The notes under the pieces are model-generated. The model worked only from the letters and a program-made list of their open reading frames with translations, searched no databases and was not told the origin of the DNA. Position numbers and translations under genes: made by a program. A DNA stretch of 29,148 nt from Flammula alnicola. Lineage: Eukaryota; Basidiomycota; Agaricomycetes; Agaricales; Strophariaceae. Where the stretch lies: assembly GCA_015499995.1 (NCBI GenBank), contig JADNRV010000500.1, positions 1 through 29,148 on the forward strand. The letters are read 5' to 3'. Positions within the stretch are counted from its first letter, which is position 1. Every line of letters begins with the position of its first letter. Below are positions 18,961 through 28,717 of this stretch, piece after piece.

Positions 18961-20264
18961 CAGGATTAGGGACATTTGGACAGCAAAATCATGCATTAGT
19001 GGTATTTACTGAATACAATTCTACGTGTACATTTATACCACGATTAAATTGGTCGGTCCTCTTCCTTGACGGCATAGGACGGTGTCTAGAAGTTCTGTTT
19101 GATGCACCCAAAGAGATGCTGAAGCCGTTGCATTTGCGGCAGACACGGAAGGGAGCAGAGCCTCTCGGGTTGTCCGTATGCATCGGTGGGCGCTGCGGAA
19201 AGGGCATACGGACACCTAAACTCGAGGAGGCGAGCCGAACGGGCGACGATTGCGGGAACGGTAGCCAGCTATGTGTTCATCTGCGAGGCATGAGAAGGGA
19301 ACGATTAGATAAACGTCGGAAAAGATAGAACAAGAACCTTACACGGAGGAAATTCATCGAAATTCAAAAAGAATAAAAGGACAACGAAACGTACCTGATG
19401 CCCAGAGCCTCCAAACACCCAGCCAGCCACGTTTTTGTTGTGATCACCGTATATCTCGTGCATGGTTGTTTTCGCAGCTGCTGGGATTGTGGGGTACATG
19501 AACTTTGAGACTAGACACAGATCATAACTCAATCCAATGCTCACCTGGTCTACTCGCACAATCATCGCGTTGCGCCATCGCGGTCGTCTTCGACATGCAA
19601 AAACATTGCATTAGCAAATTGAAAAGGGGTGATCGGCTAACTGATCGAATGGTCGGTACACGTTGGGGACTCTCGAAGACTTCAGCGGCGAGCCTAGCAG
19701 GTGGTATTCGTCCAATGCGAGGGCTTGTGGTGAGTGACGCCAGTAACAGCTGTTGACTTCAAAACATGGCGAACTCCTTTGGTGTGATGGTAAGAACCGG
19801 GCCCAAAGGTAATAGCAGACATACCTCGTCAGATGGCATGACCCAACTTCGTTTCGGGGTACTAAAATACCTATCAGAGTTGAAGAAGTGATTCCCTGCG
19901 TACTTACCTATGTTGGTTACAGACCAGCTTCCTAAGTCCTGACTATGGTGCACAGTCTTACCCATTAAAGTCATGTATTAGGCTGGGACAAAGCTGGAGG
20001 TTATTTTACGAGAGATACTGTGTCATGAAGGGCAGCGATAGTGATGGTAGAAGACAAGGGAGGAGTCGGAAAAAGTTGAACATTGATCAATAAAGTCACG
20101 TGTTTCGGAGTTTGAACGGACTTGTACCGTTCCGAGTATCGAAGTTCTTGATACACCGCCGTCTCGAAGCTCTCCTTTCCTTTGCACCACGAATAGTTCA
20201 ATGCTGCGACACTCTTTTATGCAAATGTTCCATAATCGGCTTTTTGTAAATTATTTGCCTTTGA
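18961..20264 (-). other. Possible degraded or multi-exon gene between the TAGGT clusters
   Basis: The minus strand has several open segments with plausible splice sites. One (about 19390-19520) reads SKFMYPTIPAAAKTTMHEIY then GDHNKNVAGWVFGGSGHQ between a GTCTAG acceptor and a CAG|GTACGT donor. Another (about 19000-19207) reads MPFPQRPPMHTDNPRGSAPF. The upstream segment 20001-20201 lacks an ATG. I could not build one consistent gene and do not recognise a family. It may be a small host or element-borne gene, or a relic. Confidence 0.25.
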
Positions 20265-20370
20265 TAGTACATAGGATAACCTATCAAGCCTATAGTGACC
20301 TATTGAGGCAGTGCAGATACCTATGGAAACCTACAGGGACACGGTAGACCTATGTAGATATGGCCAAACT
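20265..20370. repeat. TAGGT-rich repeat cluster, right arm
   Basis: Contains AGGATAACCTATCAAGCC, TATAGTGACCTATTGAGG, ACCTATGGAAACCTACAGGG and TAGACCTATGTAGATATGG. The complement of TATAGTGACCTA matches TAGGTCATTATA of the left cluster with one change, so the two clusters are inverted with respect to each other. Confidence 0.5.
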
Positions 20371-20708
20371 AATTGGGAAAACCAGTTTTCCTGATGTAGA
20401 GAAGTGAGAAAGCTTCCACCACTACTATGGCCCACCACCGATTAGGCACTACCTACATCTATACTATAAATCGAAGAGGGTCTTTCACACGTGACAGACA
20501 AATGCCTGTCACAATTGCTCACAGACAAACATGTCACGTCTCTCTGCCGTTCCACATCTAGGCCAACGGCACGCCCGTGCGAAGCACGGGTCACACGCTC
20601 GTCATTTAGAACGATGTTAATTTATTAAATTACCCTTAGTCTCTTGTAGGCGTAGATAAATGTCAAATTGTAACAATTGTAACATACCATTCAGGGCTTC
20701 TCCCTTTA
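20371..20708. other. Intergenic, holds a Helitron-like hairpin
   Basis: No reading frame is supported. Features are a TATACTATAAAT word near 20460, CACGTGACAG near 20490, and the GC-rich hairpin listed separately. Confidence 0.4.
20574..20590. repeat. Hairpin resembling a Helitron 3' end
   Basis: CCCGTGC-GAA-GCACGGG is a perfect 7-bp stem with a 3-base loop, the hairpin type found just inside Helitron 3' ends. On the plus strand it is followed by TCACACGCTCGT, which is not a canonical CTRR end. On the minus strand it is followed by 12 bases and then CTAG, which fits CTRR, although the next base is A instead of T. No Rep/helicase gene is in the window, so at most this is a terminus of a short or degraded copy. 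Confidence 0.4.
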
Positions 20709-21661
20709 CAGGGTCTTGCATAAAAACGTAGAGTCAATTTAGGTTCGGAGCAAGCCCCTGCTCCGGTCCGGTCCCCGGACACCTTCGCTGAAGGGGCTTG
20801 CTTCAGAGTGACGGATTTGATGGGCTTTCTGAATGGTATCTAACTCAACGAGGTCTCAACCTTTCTTCTTCAAATAAACTGTATCATAAAGCCAGGATGT
20901 ATAGCTACTCTTCTGTGTAATTTGTATTAAAAATAATTGTCTTGAAAAATTTCCAGTCCATATACAAGAATCATTTTGTGAAATCCTTGGTTGACAATAT
21001 GTGAGGAATACAAGGTTATTACTGGGTGTTTTTCATTAAAAGGAAATTTGATATGAGATATAGAACATATATATAATCCTTGCCTGAAACCTTGAGACTG
21101 AGCATTATTGGGAAGTAGGTGAGCGTGCATATACATGGGCGAGCACAAATTTCTGTCGCGGTCATCACGTGATCGAGTGCCCTTCATGGATTCTCGTATT
21201 GGGAGGAGGATTTTAGGCGCTGAAGTACTTCTAAGCTCCAATCTTTTTGCATAATCATAGATATATATGCTAAAACTATGTGATGCAAATGTTTTATGGC
21301 ACCAGGATGGCTGTATGCTTAGAAGGGAAGCCTCCTTCCAAGGACCCTAAATTACTCTACATTGCCTGAGCCATATAATTATAATGAACAAGCGCTAAAA
21401 TAATTCCTTGTCATCAATAGGTGTATTGGATGTCTGATAAAAGATCTCTAAGCCAATGTTAAATGGTAGGATTACAAACCGGTTCAAGCGTCGATGAAGA
21501 CAAAGCCCCCAAATTTCGTCACTCTGAAGCAAGCCCCTTGTCAGGATTGTGTTCCGCAATATATATACAAACAAACAAATGCCTGCCGAAGCATTGCCGA
21601 CAAGGGGCTTGGCACGAACCTAGATGGACTCGTCACTCTACGTTTATTATGCAAGACCCTG
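20709..21661. mobile_element. Non-autonomous Tc1/mariner-like element, 953 bp
   Basis: The ends CAGGGTCTTGCAT and ATGCAAGACCCTG are perfect inverted repeats. Each is flanked by TA (20707-20708 and 21662-21663), the target duplication of Tc1/mariner elements. Homology continues inward with ACGTAGAGT and AGGTTCG, and with the words CAAGCCCCT and AGGGGCTTGCTTCAGAGTGACG, which appear twice in each arm in opposite orientation. The arms are clearly diverged and partly expanded (the right arm holds an extra ATATATATACAAACAAACAAA segment). The interior is AT-rich with no transposase, so it must be mobilised in trans, if at all. Confidence 0.8.
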
Positions 21662-21663
21662 TA

Positions 21664-22310
21664 ATAAACCCCGCTACAAATGGGTACGTTCACTCATTTG
21701 GGCTAGTCTCCTAGTCAGACAAACAAATTCCGTGTCTTTTTTATTGTCTATTTCATTGGGTCAACAGTGCAATTACATAGCTTACATCACTGAGCCCAGC
21801 TCAGGCGTTAGCCTTTACCTGATTCATCCTTGGGAACGCGTACGGCGACATTCTTGATCAACGAATGTTGGTCTGGTTCTGAAGGCCTGAAACTCATAAC
21901 CTCGGACCAGCCAGGACCGGACCACCGAGCAACAAAACAGCTGCCGAGCGATCTATAGTCGCTGTTGGACGTCTTCCAAGTTCCCGCCCATTTATGCTCA
22001 GCCTCAGCTCATATCAAGCGGTGACTCAGAATCCCGCCGACTATTTCCCTTACGTGACCCGACGTACTCATTATCCACCAGTGACTAGGCGATGCCAGAA
22101 TTGTTCTATCCCTGTTGTTTTTGTAGGGCCATCGTCATCCCTATCCTGGAGTTCCCAAGCACACGCTCTCTCCCTCAACTAATATTGCAGAACGAGAAGG
22201 AGTCAGACCTTAGCGTTGATGTTCGGATGAGGTGCGATCGCTCCCCTTTAAAAAGGCGGAACCCACATGCGTTAACAGCCAAGCACTGTTATCCAATACC
22301 ACCACCAGAG
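21664..22310. other. Upstream region of the 150-aa gene
   Basis: About 650 bases with no supported gene. TTTAAAAA at 22247-22254, 57 bases before the ATG at 22311, is a plausible TATA-like element. A GCGATCGC palindrome core lies just before it (about 22234). Confidence 0.4.
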
Positions 22311-22894
22311 ATGCCTTCTACCCGTTATCGAATCCCCCTGCTCGCAATGTATGTAGTTCTTCTGCAGATTATTCTTAATTTCATATTTTAATAATGATCT
22401 TCTTCATAGGCAACATACGCTGCGGTGCGAGCAAGGTTGTACAGCGTCTTGCTAGCGAATCCTATTTTCATTCCTGTGTTGACACGAACGGCAGGTCACC
22501 ATCGGTTTCCCATCATGGAAGAAGCTTTCTCTGGGATGAGAACACAGCCTCATATTCACGATGTCATCGTGACTGTTCAATGGAGAGGCCGTTGGTATCG
22601 TTTTCATATTTTTGTGAAGAATCATCGCCTTCTGCCCATGAATCCAACGGTTTCAGCAATGGTCCCCGGATGCCAGTGGAACGGCGATATCGTCATCATG
22701 AGAATCGGAGTTGCTGTCCCCAGGGTGGTGAATATGAGAGGTGACGATTGGCGTGCGGCTGATCATGCTCTTAGGCAGTGTGTTTTTTCTTCTTTGTTTT
22801 TCTCGTATTCTTTATTTTAATAATCTCATCTAGTTTTCTTCACCGCGCTAGGCAAGGCAGGCGCTTGCGATTCCCAAGGGACCTAGTCTTCTGA
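22311..22894 (+). CDS. Unknown basidiomycete protein, about 150 aa
   Basis: Three exons are proposed: 22311-22352, 22410-22777 and 22852-22894. The last junction uses GTGTGT...CTAG in phase 2 and gives a C-terminus RRLRFPRDLVF. The first donor (GTAGTT) is weak, whereas a stronger GTATGT four bases earlier breaks the frame, so the N-terminus is uncertain. The central exon is compact and looks folded: PHIHDVIVTVQWRGRWYRF, NPTVSAMVPGCQWNGDIVIM, and VPRVVNMRGDDWRAADHALR. I recall similar short proteins with a VVNMRG-type ending as an expanded family of unknown function in mushrooms, but cannot name a domain. No signal peptide or membrane segment is evident. Confidence 0.6.
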
Positions 22895-24215
22895 AACCTC
22901 GAGATGGAGAAGAAAAGCAGAAAGGGACGTCGCACACTTGGTGTTTCTATCTTTATGTACAATTACTTTACACAACCTTTCAGATATTTTTTGCTTATCG
23001 ACTGTGAGCCTAAACAAAATGTTTTATTCACGCATTGTAATCAACGAGCGACCGTCTACATAACAGTACGAGAAGATTCCGTCCCTATCTGGAATACACC
23101 GATATAACCAATCCCTTGCAGCAATCATTTTTCTTGGGCTGTTGAACTAAGGATTCGAGTCCACTTGGAGTCCACAGTCGGTGTACTCTTTGGATCCTAA
23201 AATTTTCGGTTTCTGTCCGCATGCATAGGCTAGATTTTGGGCCGGATAGCGGTTTAGAGGTTGTGGGCAGTCTGTGCACGACGAGCACAACACCGGTAAG
23301 CCAGATGTGACGAAGCGGAGGTGTTCTGCTGCTGACCTTGGGCATTCGCCAGCGTATCAAGCACAGGAGAGCTCGCCAGTGCTCAGGCTGTAGAACAGGG
23401 ACTGCGAGGCAACGCTGCCGTCGCCATTAGGGGAACGGAGGGGAAGGAGCAAAGGTTGACGAGGAGTAGGCGTAGTCGCCAGCCGTTGCAACATACGACG
23501 TTGGACGGAAAAGGGCAGCACGAAGGGTTGGTTAGGACGGACGTAGAATCAAGGGCATCGCGTTGGTTTGGGCATCGGTACGCAGTCGACTCCATGCTTC
23601 GTCGTTGCTGACACTGAGAGCTCGATTTCCGGCTCGGTACGTAGTTTCCTGCATCCTACTAGGTCGAGATTGACGCTACGTGTCTGTTGCTGCTCCCAAA
23701 GTGGCCGTATGCGTTGCCTATACGTGCCGAATTGTGTTTGAGAGCGGGGATAGGGGATACGTCGGTTTCTGCTCAAGGAGACGATTTTGGGCAGATTGGT
23801 GGGCAAACAGGGAGGCTTGGGCGCTATTTTCATGCCGCTACGCTGCTGTTACTGATTTGTATGCTCCTTTTTCTGGGCGGAGAGGTTGTACGACGAGCAT
23901 GAGCGTGTGCGGGCGATGAGGAAGTGGGGGATAGTGCTTGGTCTTCGGTAGCTACTAACTTCTAAGCTCTTCAAGGCTTCCTCGGGCATATTCTCAGAGT
24001 CAAGCATGTCGTAGTCATCAAAGTCCATTGCAGTTGACAGTGAAAACGAGTCAGGGCAACGATATCGGAGGCAATGAGAGTAGGCGCTGCAGTGACAAGC
24101 GAGACGACCGAAGATATTACATAATATGGTTACATAATTATCCGCTATCCGCTATCCTCCACAGGCATGGCCGTCCCTCCTCTGGCCAGAGAGGAGAAAC
24201 CAGAAAGGAACGACG
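22895..24215. other. Long intergenic region without a supported gene
   Basis: About 1.3 kb. Open frames on both strands (for example 23383-23595 and 23549-23833 minus, 23680-23919 plus) lack ATG context, splice sites or recognisable motifs. The stretch 23370-23930 is GC-rich and may be a degraded coding relic. The Nudix promoter should lie near its right end. Confidence 0.4.
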
Positions 24216-24978
24216 ATGAATAGGCTCCAGGCGCCCCCTCCATCTACACCACGATCGCCTTCTCCTCCGCCCCTTTCAAATTATTCAACCCATGGTGTAA
24301 ACGACAGCGCCTGGGCATCTTCTGACTTCCTGCTGGGTGCGGGAATGGTTATCATACAAAGGAATACCCATTTGGTCGTCGTAGTGTACGACACGCAAAG
24401 GAAAGACTGGTTTTTTCCGCAGGGAAGAAAAAACATAGGCGAGGCACTCGAACAAACGGCTTTGAGAGAGGCCTATGAAGAGGTGAGTGTTATCTAGTTT
24501 TGTCTTAGATGACTATCCTAATTGTAATTTCCAATGCTTGACAGGCAGGCTATCTCCCGGAGTTTATGCCTCTCTGCAATCCCTGCCGCCAGCCTGTTGC
24601 CCCACATCAGAAAGCAATCTACAACAAACAGCCTTTTAATGCGGAACCTATCTTCCTCACGCTAACTGCATGGGAGCCCCGCAGAAAGCATAGCAGAGAC
24701 TGTTATGACGATGGAGCAGAATACCTCACGACTTGGTATGTCGGGGAGATAGATGAGGATGTGGTGCGTTTAATTACCACATCTTTACTGATGACTGATG
24801 GTCATCTGCGCCTATATTATCTTAGGTTCCGAAGACTGGGACTGGCAATTATCAAAGTCATTTGCTTCCTTACGAGCAGGCTATGAAACAAGTTTCAGCC
24901 TCCGAGAAAAAGGTTCTTCACTACACAAGGACCATTTATGTCCAGACAATGAACCTGCTAGTTCAGGATGAAGACTAA
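24216..24978 (+). CDS. Nudix hydrolase
   Basis: Three exons, 24216-24482, 24545-24763 and 24826-24978, all joined in phase 0, give 212 aa. The Nudix box G-x5-E-x7-REUxEExGU is complete once the first intron is removed: GRKNIGEALEQTALREAYEE joins AGY, at about residues 70-92. The box's glutamates bind the metal that hydrolyses a nucleoside diphosphate linked to another group. Substrates range from ADP-ribose and dinucleoside polyphosphates to diphosphoinositols, and the sequence does not decide among them. The N-terminus is Pro/Ser-rich and disordered (PPPSTPRSPSPPP). The strand before the box (LLGAGMVIIQRNTHLVVVVY, KDWFFPQGRK) is typical of the fold. The C-terminal ~50 residues (KTGTGNYQSHLLPYEQAMKQ) are family-like helix. 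The intron splitting the catalytic motif is a useful marker. Host gene. Confidence 0.92.
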
Positions 24979-25813
24979 AGCAACAACGGTACGAATAACC
25001 CTGCTTTGAAAGTTTATAGTGCTTTACTATTCTTCTGCTAGACCCTGCTTCCGAGTCTTTGTCCGAACTCAGAGCCTGTATTACATGCATGTTAAAGTAC
25101 TATTTATCATCTCCCTGTTTGCTCAACTGCCTTCCAGAACCTTAATTGCAGGGATTCCATGGGATGGCCAAGTTATATCATTATGTCAATAGAAAAACTG
25201 GTTTGTAACACTTCGTTCAATTTGTCCACTTTTTGACTTGTTTGTATTTCGAAAAATCGAGAAATTTTTATTTAAATCCAGTATCAGAAAAATCTGGTGT
25301 GGCGATGGACGAATTGAACGAAAAGCTTCGACGACGACTCGGAACCTTGAACAAAGCCCGAGAGGATGATGATGAACGATGACGACGGTGACGAATGAAG
25401 TTCGTTGTAGTAAGGCTGGCCCTAAATTCAACCAAACGTTCGCGTAATGACATTGACATGCCTTTCCTCTCCTTTCCTCGTCTCGCGCGATTATACGCTG
25501 CTTGTTCCCTCCTCATCTCTCGAGTGCTGAACCGCGCGATTATACGCTGCGTCGGAGCTCGTTGACCCCTACCACCCTCTTCATCTCCTCACCCGGAGCT
25601 TGCTGAAAGAGCTTTGTGGCTGCTGTGCCGGTCGACTCTCCCTTTGTTACGGGTTACCTGGATTGAGCAGCAGACGGCACCACCGCCGGTTCTCCTTGCA
25701 ATTGGACGCGTTGAGCAGGTCTTTGGATCTGTTCCGCACCCCTCTCTCGTTCTCCGACATCCTATCCCTAATTCTTATCTCACCAACATAACTCAATTTA
25801 CTAATATTCGATC
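24979..25813. other. Intergenic, upstream of the 967-aa gene
   Basis: About 830 bases. Frames here are short and unconvincing. It holds a direct repeat (25484-25550, separate entry), and the CT-rich tract ending in CCTAATTC...CACCAACATAACTC before the ATG at 25814 looks like a fungal leader. Confidence 0.4.
25484..25550 (+). promoter_or_regulatory. Two copies of an 18-bp direct repeat upstream of a gene
   Basis: CGCGCGATTATACGCTGC occurs exactly at 25484-25501 and 25533-25550, 49 bp apart, about 265 bases before the ATG at 25814. Each copy contains TATACGC and a CGCG core. A duplicated activator site or promoter duplication is plausible. Confidence 0.5.
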
Positions 25814-28717
25814 ATGAACTCGAGCGACGCCCGGAGCCGACGGACCTTCATAGGAGAACGCCTCCTTAGCTACGCCGGGTACCTCTTCCCTCCTGTAATG
25901 CTCGACGCCCTCTGCTTCTTCTTGCCCCCATTCCAAATGGTGTCTTCCCGAGTCGTGTTGTGGAAAAAGAGGGTATGGGAGTTCTGGTCCCCAAACTCCC
26001 CTCGCATGCCTTACTATCCTGGAGTCCGCGACCCGCAAATGAATTTCGGACACAACCAGCCTCCTCACCTGCGGAGATGCGATGGACACCTAGGTCGATT
26101 CGACCCCACCGTCTCTCCTCAGCATTTCGACCCTGCGAGGCCCTGGCAGGGCTTTATCCGCCGTTGCTCGGATGAGTCCCGTCCGGAATACAGGAGTTTC
26201 CTGTTGGTTTGGCAGCTCAGCAGCCCGCCCAATAGCGGCTCCATCAAGCCGTCGTTTATCGTGGAACTTCGGGATCGTGTGGCACTAGCTTTGGTGAAAG
26301 TGGAAAGTTGGTCGGCGCTGGAGAAGATTAGACCGGACCTATGGTTGAAAAGGGTCAGGCACCCTAACGTGGGCGATGTCAATAGGCTAGAGGAAGTCTC
26401 CGACTTCGAGAGCGCTCTCGATCTCTGCACAAGAATACAGCGTGGTATCAAGTCTCTCACAGCCTGGAGCAGAATGGCATCTACGATCGTCACGGATTTC
26501 CGTCAGCCTGCTGGCATTCTGGGCCGGGTTGCCCCGGCTGACGACTCGATGATGGGTGTATGGCTTAACGGTTGCTCTGAGAAGGAAGGGACCTGGCTCC
26601 TTCGACACCGTGTCCCCTGCTTCATCGTCCATGAAGCCATTGGGCTGAACGACGTGAGGGAGGCTCTGGCCCGCGTTGCCAATGCGCCCAAAACGAATTT
26701 TGTGATGGACACCCTTGCCTCTTCCTTGCATTCCTCGGTTAACCCGATCGATATGGCCGTGCTCCTGAATGGAGGACGATTAGTCGATATAGAAATCGAC
26801 ATCGGCTTGGGACGACTGCCTGATACCTCCGTCGAAGATAGGGAGAGGTCTTCAGCCTTCCGTCAGGGATGGTTCGGTGGGCGCTACGTCGGTCATCTGT
26901 CGGTGCCTGGCCCCATCTCGCGCTTTGCCGGCCCGACTGTGATTCAGGTTAACGGACGAATCATCCCCCCTCCTGTCATAGAGGCGAAACCTGCTGGGTC
27001 CTGGTCGAGGTGGAACGAGGAGTCATCCGAAGAGTCGGGCGCCTATCTTCAGATCCGCGGCAAGAACAACAGGGACCTGCATGGAGATCACAAGTATTAC
27101 GATCGGCAGTACAAACGCTGGTTGTATCTAGAGCAGCCTTTGGCCATACCGTCACACTATGACGCGGATCCGCAAGTGTTTGGTCTCCCTGCTCCTGTGG
27201 CCAGGTACGTCGAGATGGAGAACAACACCAGTCTCGCAGAGCGTAGGGCATCTATGTGGGTGTATTACAAGGAACGCCCTGCTAGGATTGATGTTGGACG
27301 GGTCTACATCCCTCCGGCCCCTGCTCCCCCACTTCCTCCAGCTCTGCCACCTCCACCCCCACCGGCTGCCCCTCTGCTGGCTGCACCTGCGCTGGCTGCA
27401 CCTGCACCTGCTCCTATCTGTGTATCGGTTGCAGCCTCTGCTGCAGGCTCGTCCCTTTTTCGGTCCCGCCGCACCATCCGGTCTACTGCCTCTAGCAGTC
27501 GGCACCGCAGCCGCAGTCCTTCACCCATGGACGTTGACATCCTCAATCAGGAGCCTTGCCGCCGCTCGCCATCTCCTCCTGCTCGCCCCTCCTCTCGTTT
27601 CAGCAGAAATCGCCACTACTCGCCTCCACGCCGGAGCCGCTCTCCCGTCCTCTATCCTCGCCGCTCCTCTCCACGGTTCGAGTCTCCCCGACGTAGAAGC
27701 TATCCCCCAGTTCGCTCCCGGGGCTGTTACTCTCAGTCCCTCTCCCCTGAAGAGAGACACGGGAGACGCTCGCCGTCGCCTTCTCGTCGACTCCACTCGC
27801 ATTATCCAAGCTCCTCACGAGGACGTTCCCTGTTATCTCAGTCCCCTCGATCCGCTATGTCGACGATTCGTGGCAGATCTCCAGCTCAGCTTCAGCGTGA
27901 CAGCGGATCCTCTGACGCTTCCAGCCGCAGTACTCGCCACTCTCGCCGCACGACCCCTTCTAGGAGCCTTTCGCCCTCTCCTTCCCATCGCCGCTCGCTG
28001 CTCAGTCGTTCGCCGTCACAATCGTCTGCTGGACAGCTCTCTCTGTCCCGTCGCCTTCGGTCATCTGCTCAAGAGCATGCTGCTCTCAGCCCCGCTCCGA
28101 ATCGCAGCTTGTTGGATCTTTTGGATGGTCCCTCTGTCGACGCCTTCGCTTCGCCCATGAAGCTCGATATGGAGCGCTTGGGGTCTTTATTCCCTCCCCC
28201 TACGTCGCCTGGCATACCAGTGCTGAAAAAGATTGGTTCCAGAGCTCAAGGTAGTGAGACTCGTTATCTGATGATCTGGAACCTGCCTGTTTGCTACGTG
28301 TGGGTTGACGTCGTCGCATGGATTGAGAGTTTACCCATTAGACTGGAAACTGTGCAAAGGGTGCTGCGTACCAATCAAGACAGTTTTCAATTCTTTTGGT
28401 TTGTCTTTGACAGCGTCGAATCAGCTGAGAGGTTTAGGGGTATTGTGTCTGGTCGCTGCACCGAGGATACTCCGGACTTGAAGTGCGACTTCGTTGACCA
28501 GAGACAGTACAGCAGCGCTTCCGGCCATTCAGTGGACGCCTGGCGCCCTGTTCATGGCTTCGAAAACGATATCGATACTACACAACCCTTCGGAGGCAAC
28601 ATTCCAAGTCGGATCGGCCCTGGACCCCCAGACATCAAGAAAAGGAAGCGACAACACCGCCCTCGGGAAATCGTAGTGGTAAGAAACGTCGTGACAAGGA
28701 TTCGGATCCTGCAGTGA
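25814..28717 (+). CDS. Large intronless protein with Pro linker, RS-rich region and RRM-like C-terminus
   Basis: One uninterrupted frame of 967 aa, notable where neighbours have several introns. The N-terminal ~490 residues are globular and unrecognised, with MGVWLNGCSEKEGTWLLRHR followed by VPCFIVHEA, which I have the impression recurs in hypothetical mushroom proteins. Residues about 495-545 are Pro/Ala-rich (PPAPAPPLPPALPPPPPPAA). Residues about 555-770 are rich in RS/SR dipeptides (RHRSRSPSP, RRSRSPV, RRSPSPSRR), as in SR splicing factors, and expected to be phosphorylated and nuclear. Near residue 820, RYLMIWNLPVCYVWVDVVAW and later FQFFWFVFDSVESAERFRG resemble the RNP2 and RNP1 strands of an RRM. 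The last ~20 residues (IVVVRNVVTRIRILQ) look out of frame: a neighbouring frame reads SGNRSGKKRRDKDSDPAVTG and then GSSRSS-stop at about 28743. An RNA-binding role is inferred. Confidence 0.75.
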   Translation: MNSSDARSRRTFIGERLLSYAGYLFPPVMLDALCFFLPPFQMVSSRVVLWKKRVWEFWSPNSPRMPYYPGVRDPQMNFGHNQPPHLRRCDGHLGRFDPTVSPQHFDPARPWQGFIRRCSDESRPEYRSFLLVWQLSSPPNSGSIKPSFIVELRDRVALALVKVESWSALEKIRPDLWLKRVRHPNVGDVNRLEEVSDFESALDLCTRIQRGIKSLTAWSRMASTIVTDFRQPAGILGRVAPADDSMMGVWLNGCSEKEGTWLLRHRVPCFIVHEAIGLNDVREALARVANAPKTNFVMDTLASSLHSSVNPIDMAVLLNGGRLVDIEIDIGLGRLPDTSVEDRERSSAFRQGWFGGRYVGHLSVPGPISRFAGPTVIQVNGRIIPPPVIEAKPAGSWSRWNEESSEESGAYLQIRGKNNRDLHGDHKYYDRQYKRWLYLEQPLAIPSHYDADPQVFGLPAPVARYVEMENNTSLAERRASMWVYYKERPARIDVGRVYIPPAPAPPLPPALPPPPPPAAPLLAAPALAAPAPAPICVSVAASAAGSSLFRSRRTIRSTASSSRHRSRSPSPMDVDILNQEPCRRSPSPPARPSSRFSRNRHYSPPRRSRSPVLYPRRSSPRFESPRRRSYPPVRSRGCYSQSLSPEERHGRRSPSPSRRLHSHYPSSSRGRSLLSQSPRSAMSTIRGRSPAQLQRDSGSSDASSRSTRHSRRTTPSRSLSPSPSHRRSLLSRSPSQSSAGQLSLSRRLRSSAQEHAALSPAPNRSLLDLLDGPSVDAFASPMKLDMERLGSLFPPPTSPGIPVLKKIGSRAQGSETRYLMIWNLPVCYVWVDVVAWIESLPIRLETVQRVLRTNQDSFQFFWFVFDSVESAERFRGIVSGRCTEDTPDLKCDFVDQRQYSSASGHSVDAWRPVHGFENDIDTTQPFGGNIPSRIGPGPPDIKKRKRQHRPREIVVVRNVVTRIRILQ

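Noticed and set aside
20927..21241. 104-codon minus-strand frame inside the small TA-target element
   Set aside because: AT-rich, no DDE/D motif, no splice sites; the element is better read as non-autonomous.
23130..23180. Possible tRNA from the GGATTCGAGTCC word
   Set aside because: The T-loop-like word has no matching acceptor stem, D arm or anticodon arm around it on either strand.
27159..28160. 333-codon plus-strand frame overlapping the RS protein
   Set aside because: Leu/Pro/His/Arg-rich shadow created by the biased RS and Pro codons of the true frame; no motif.
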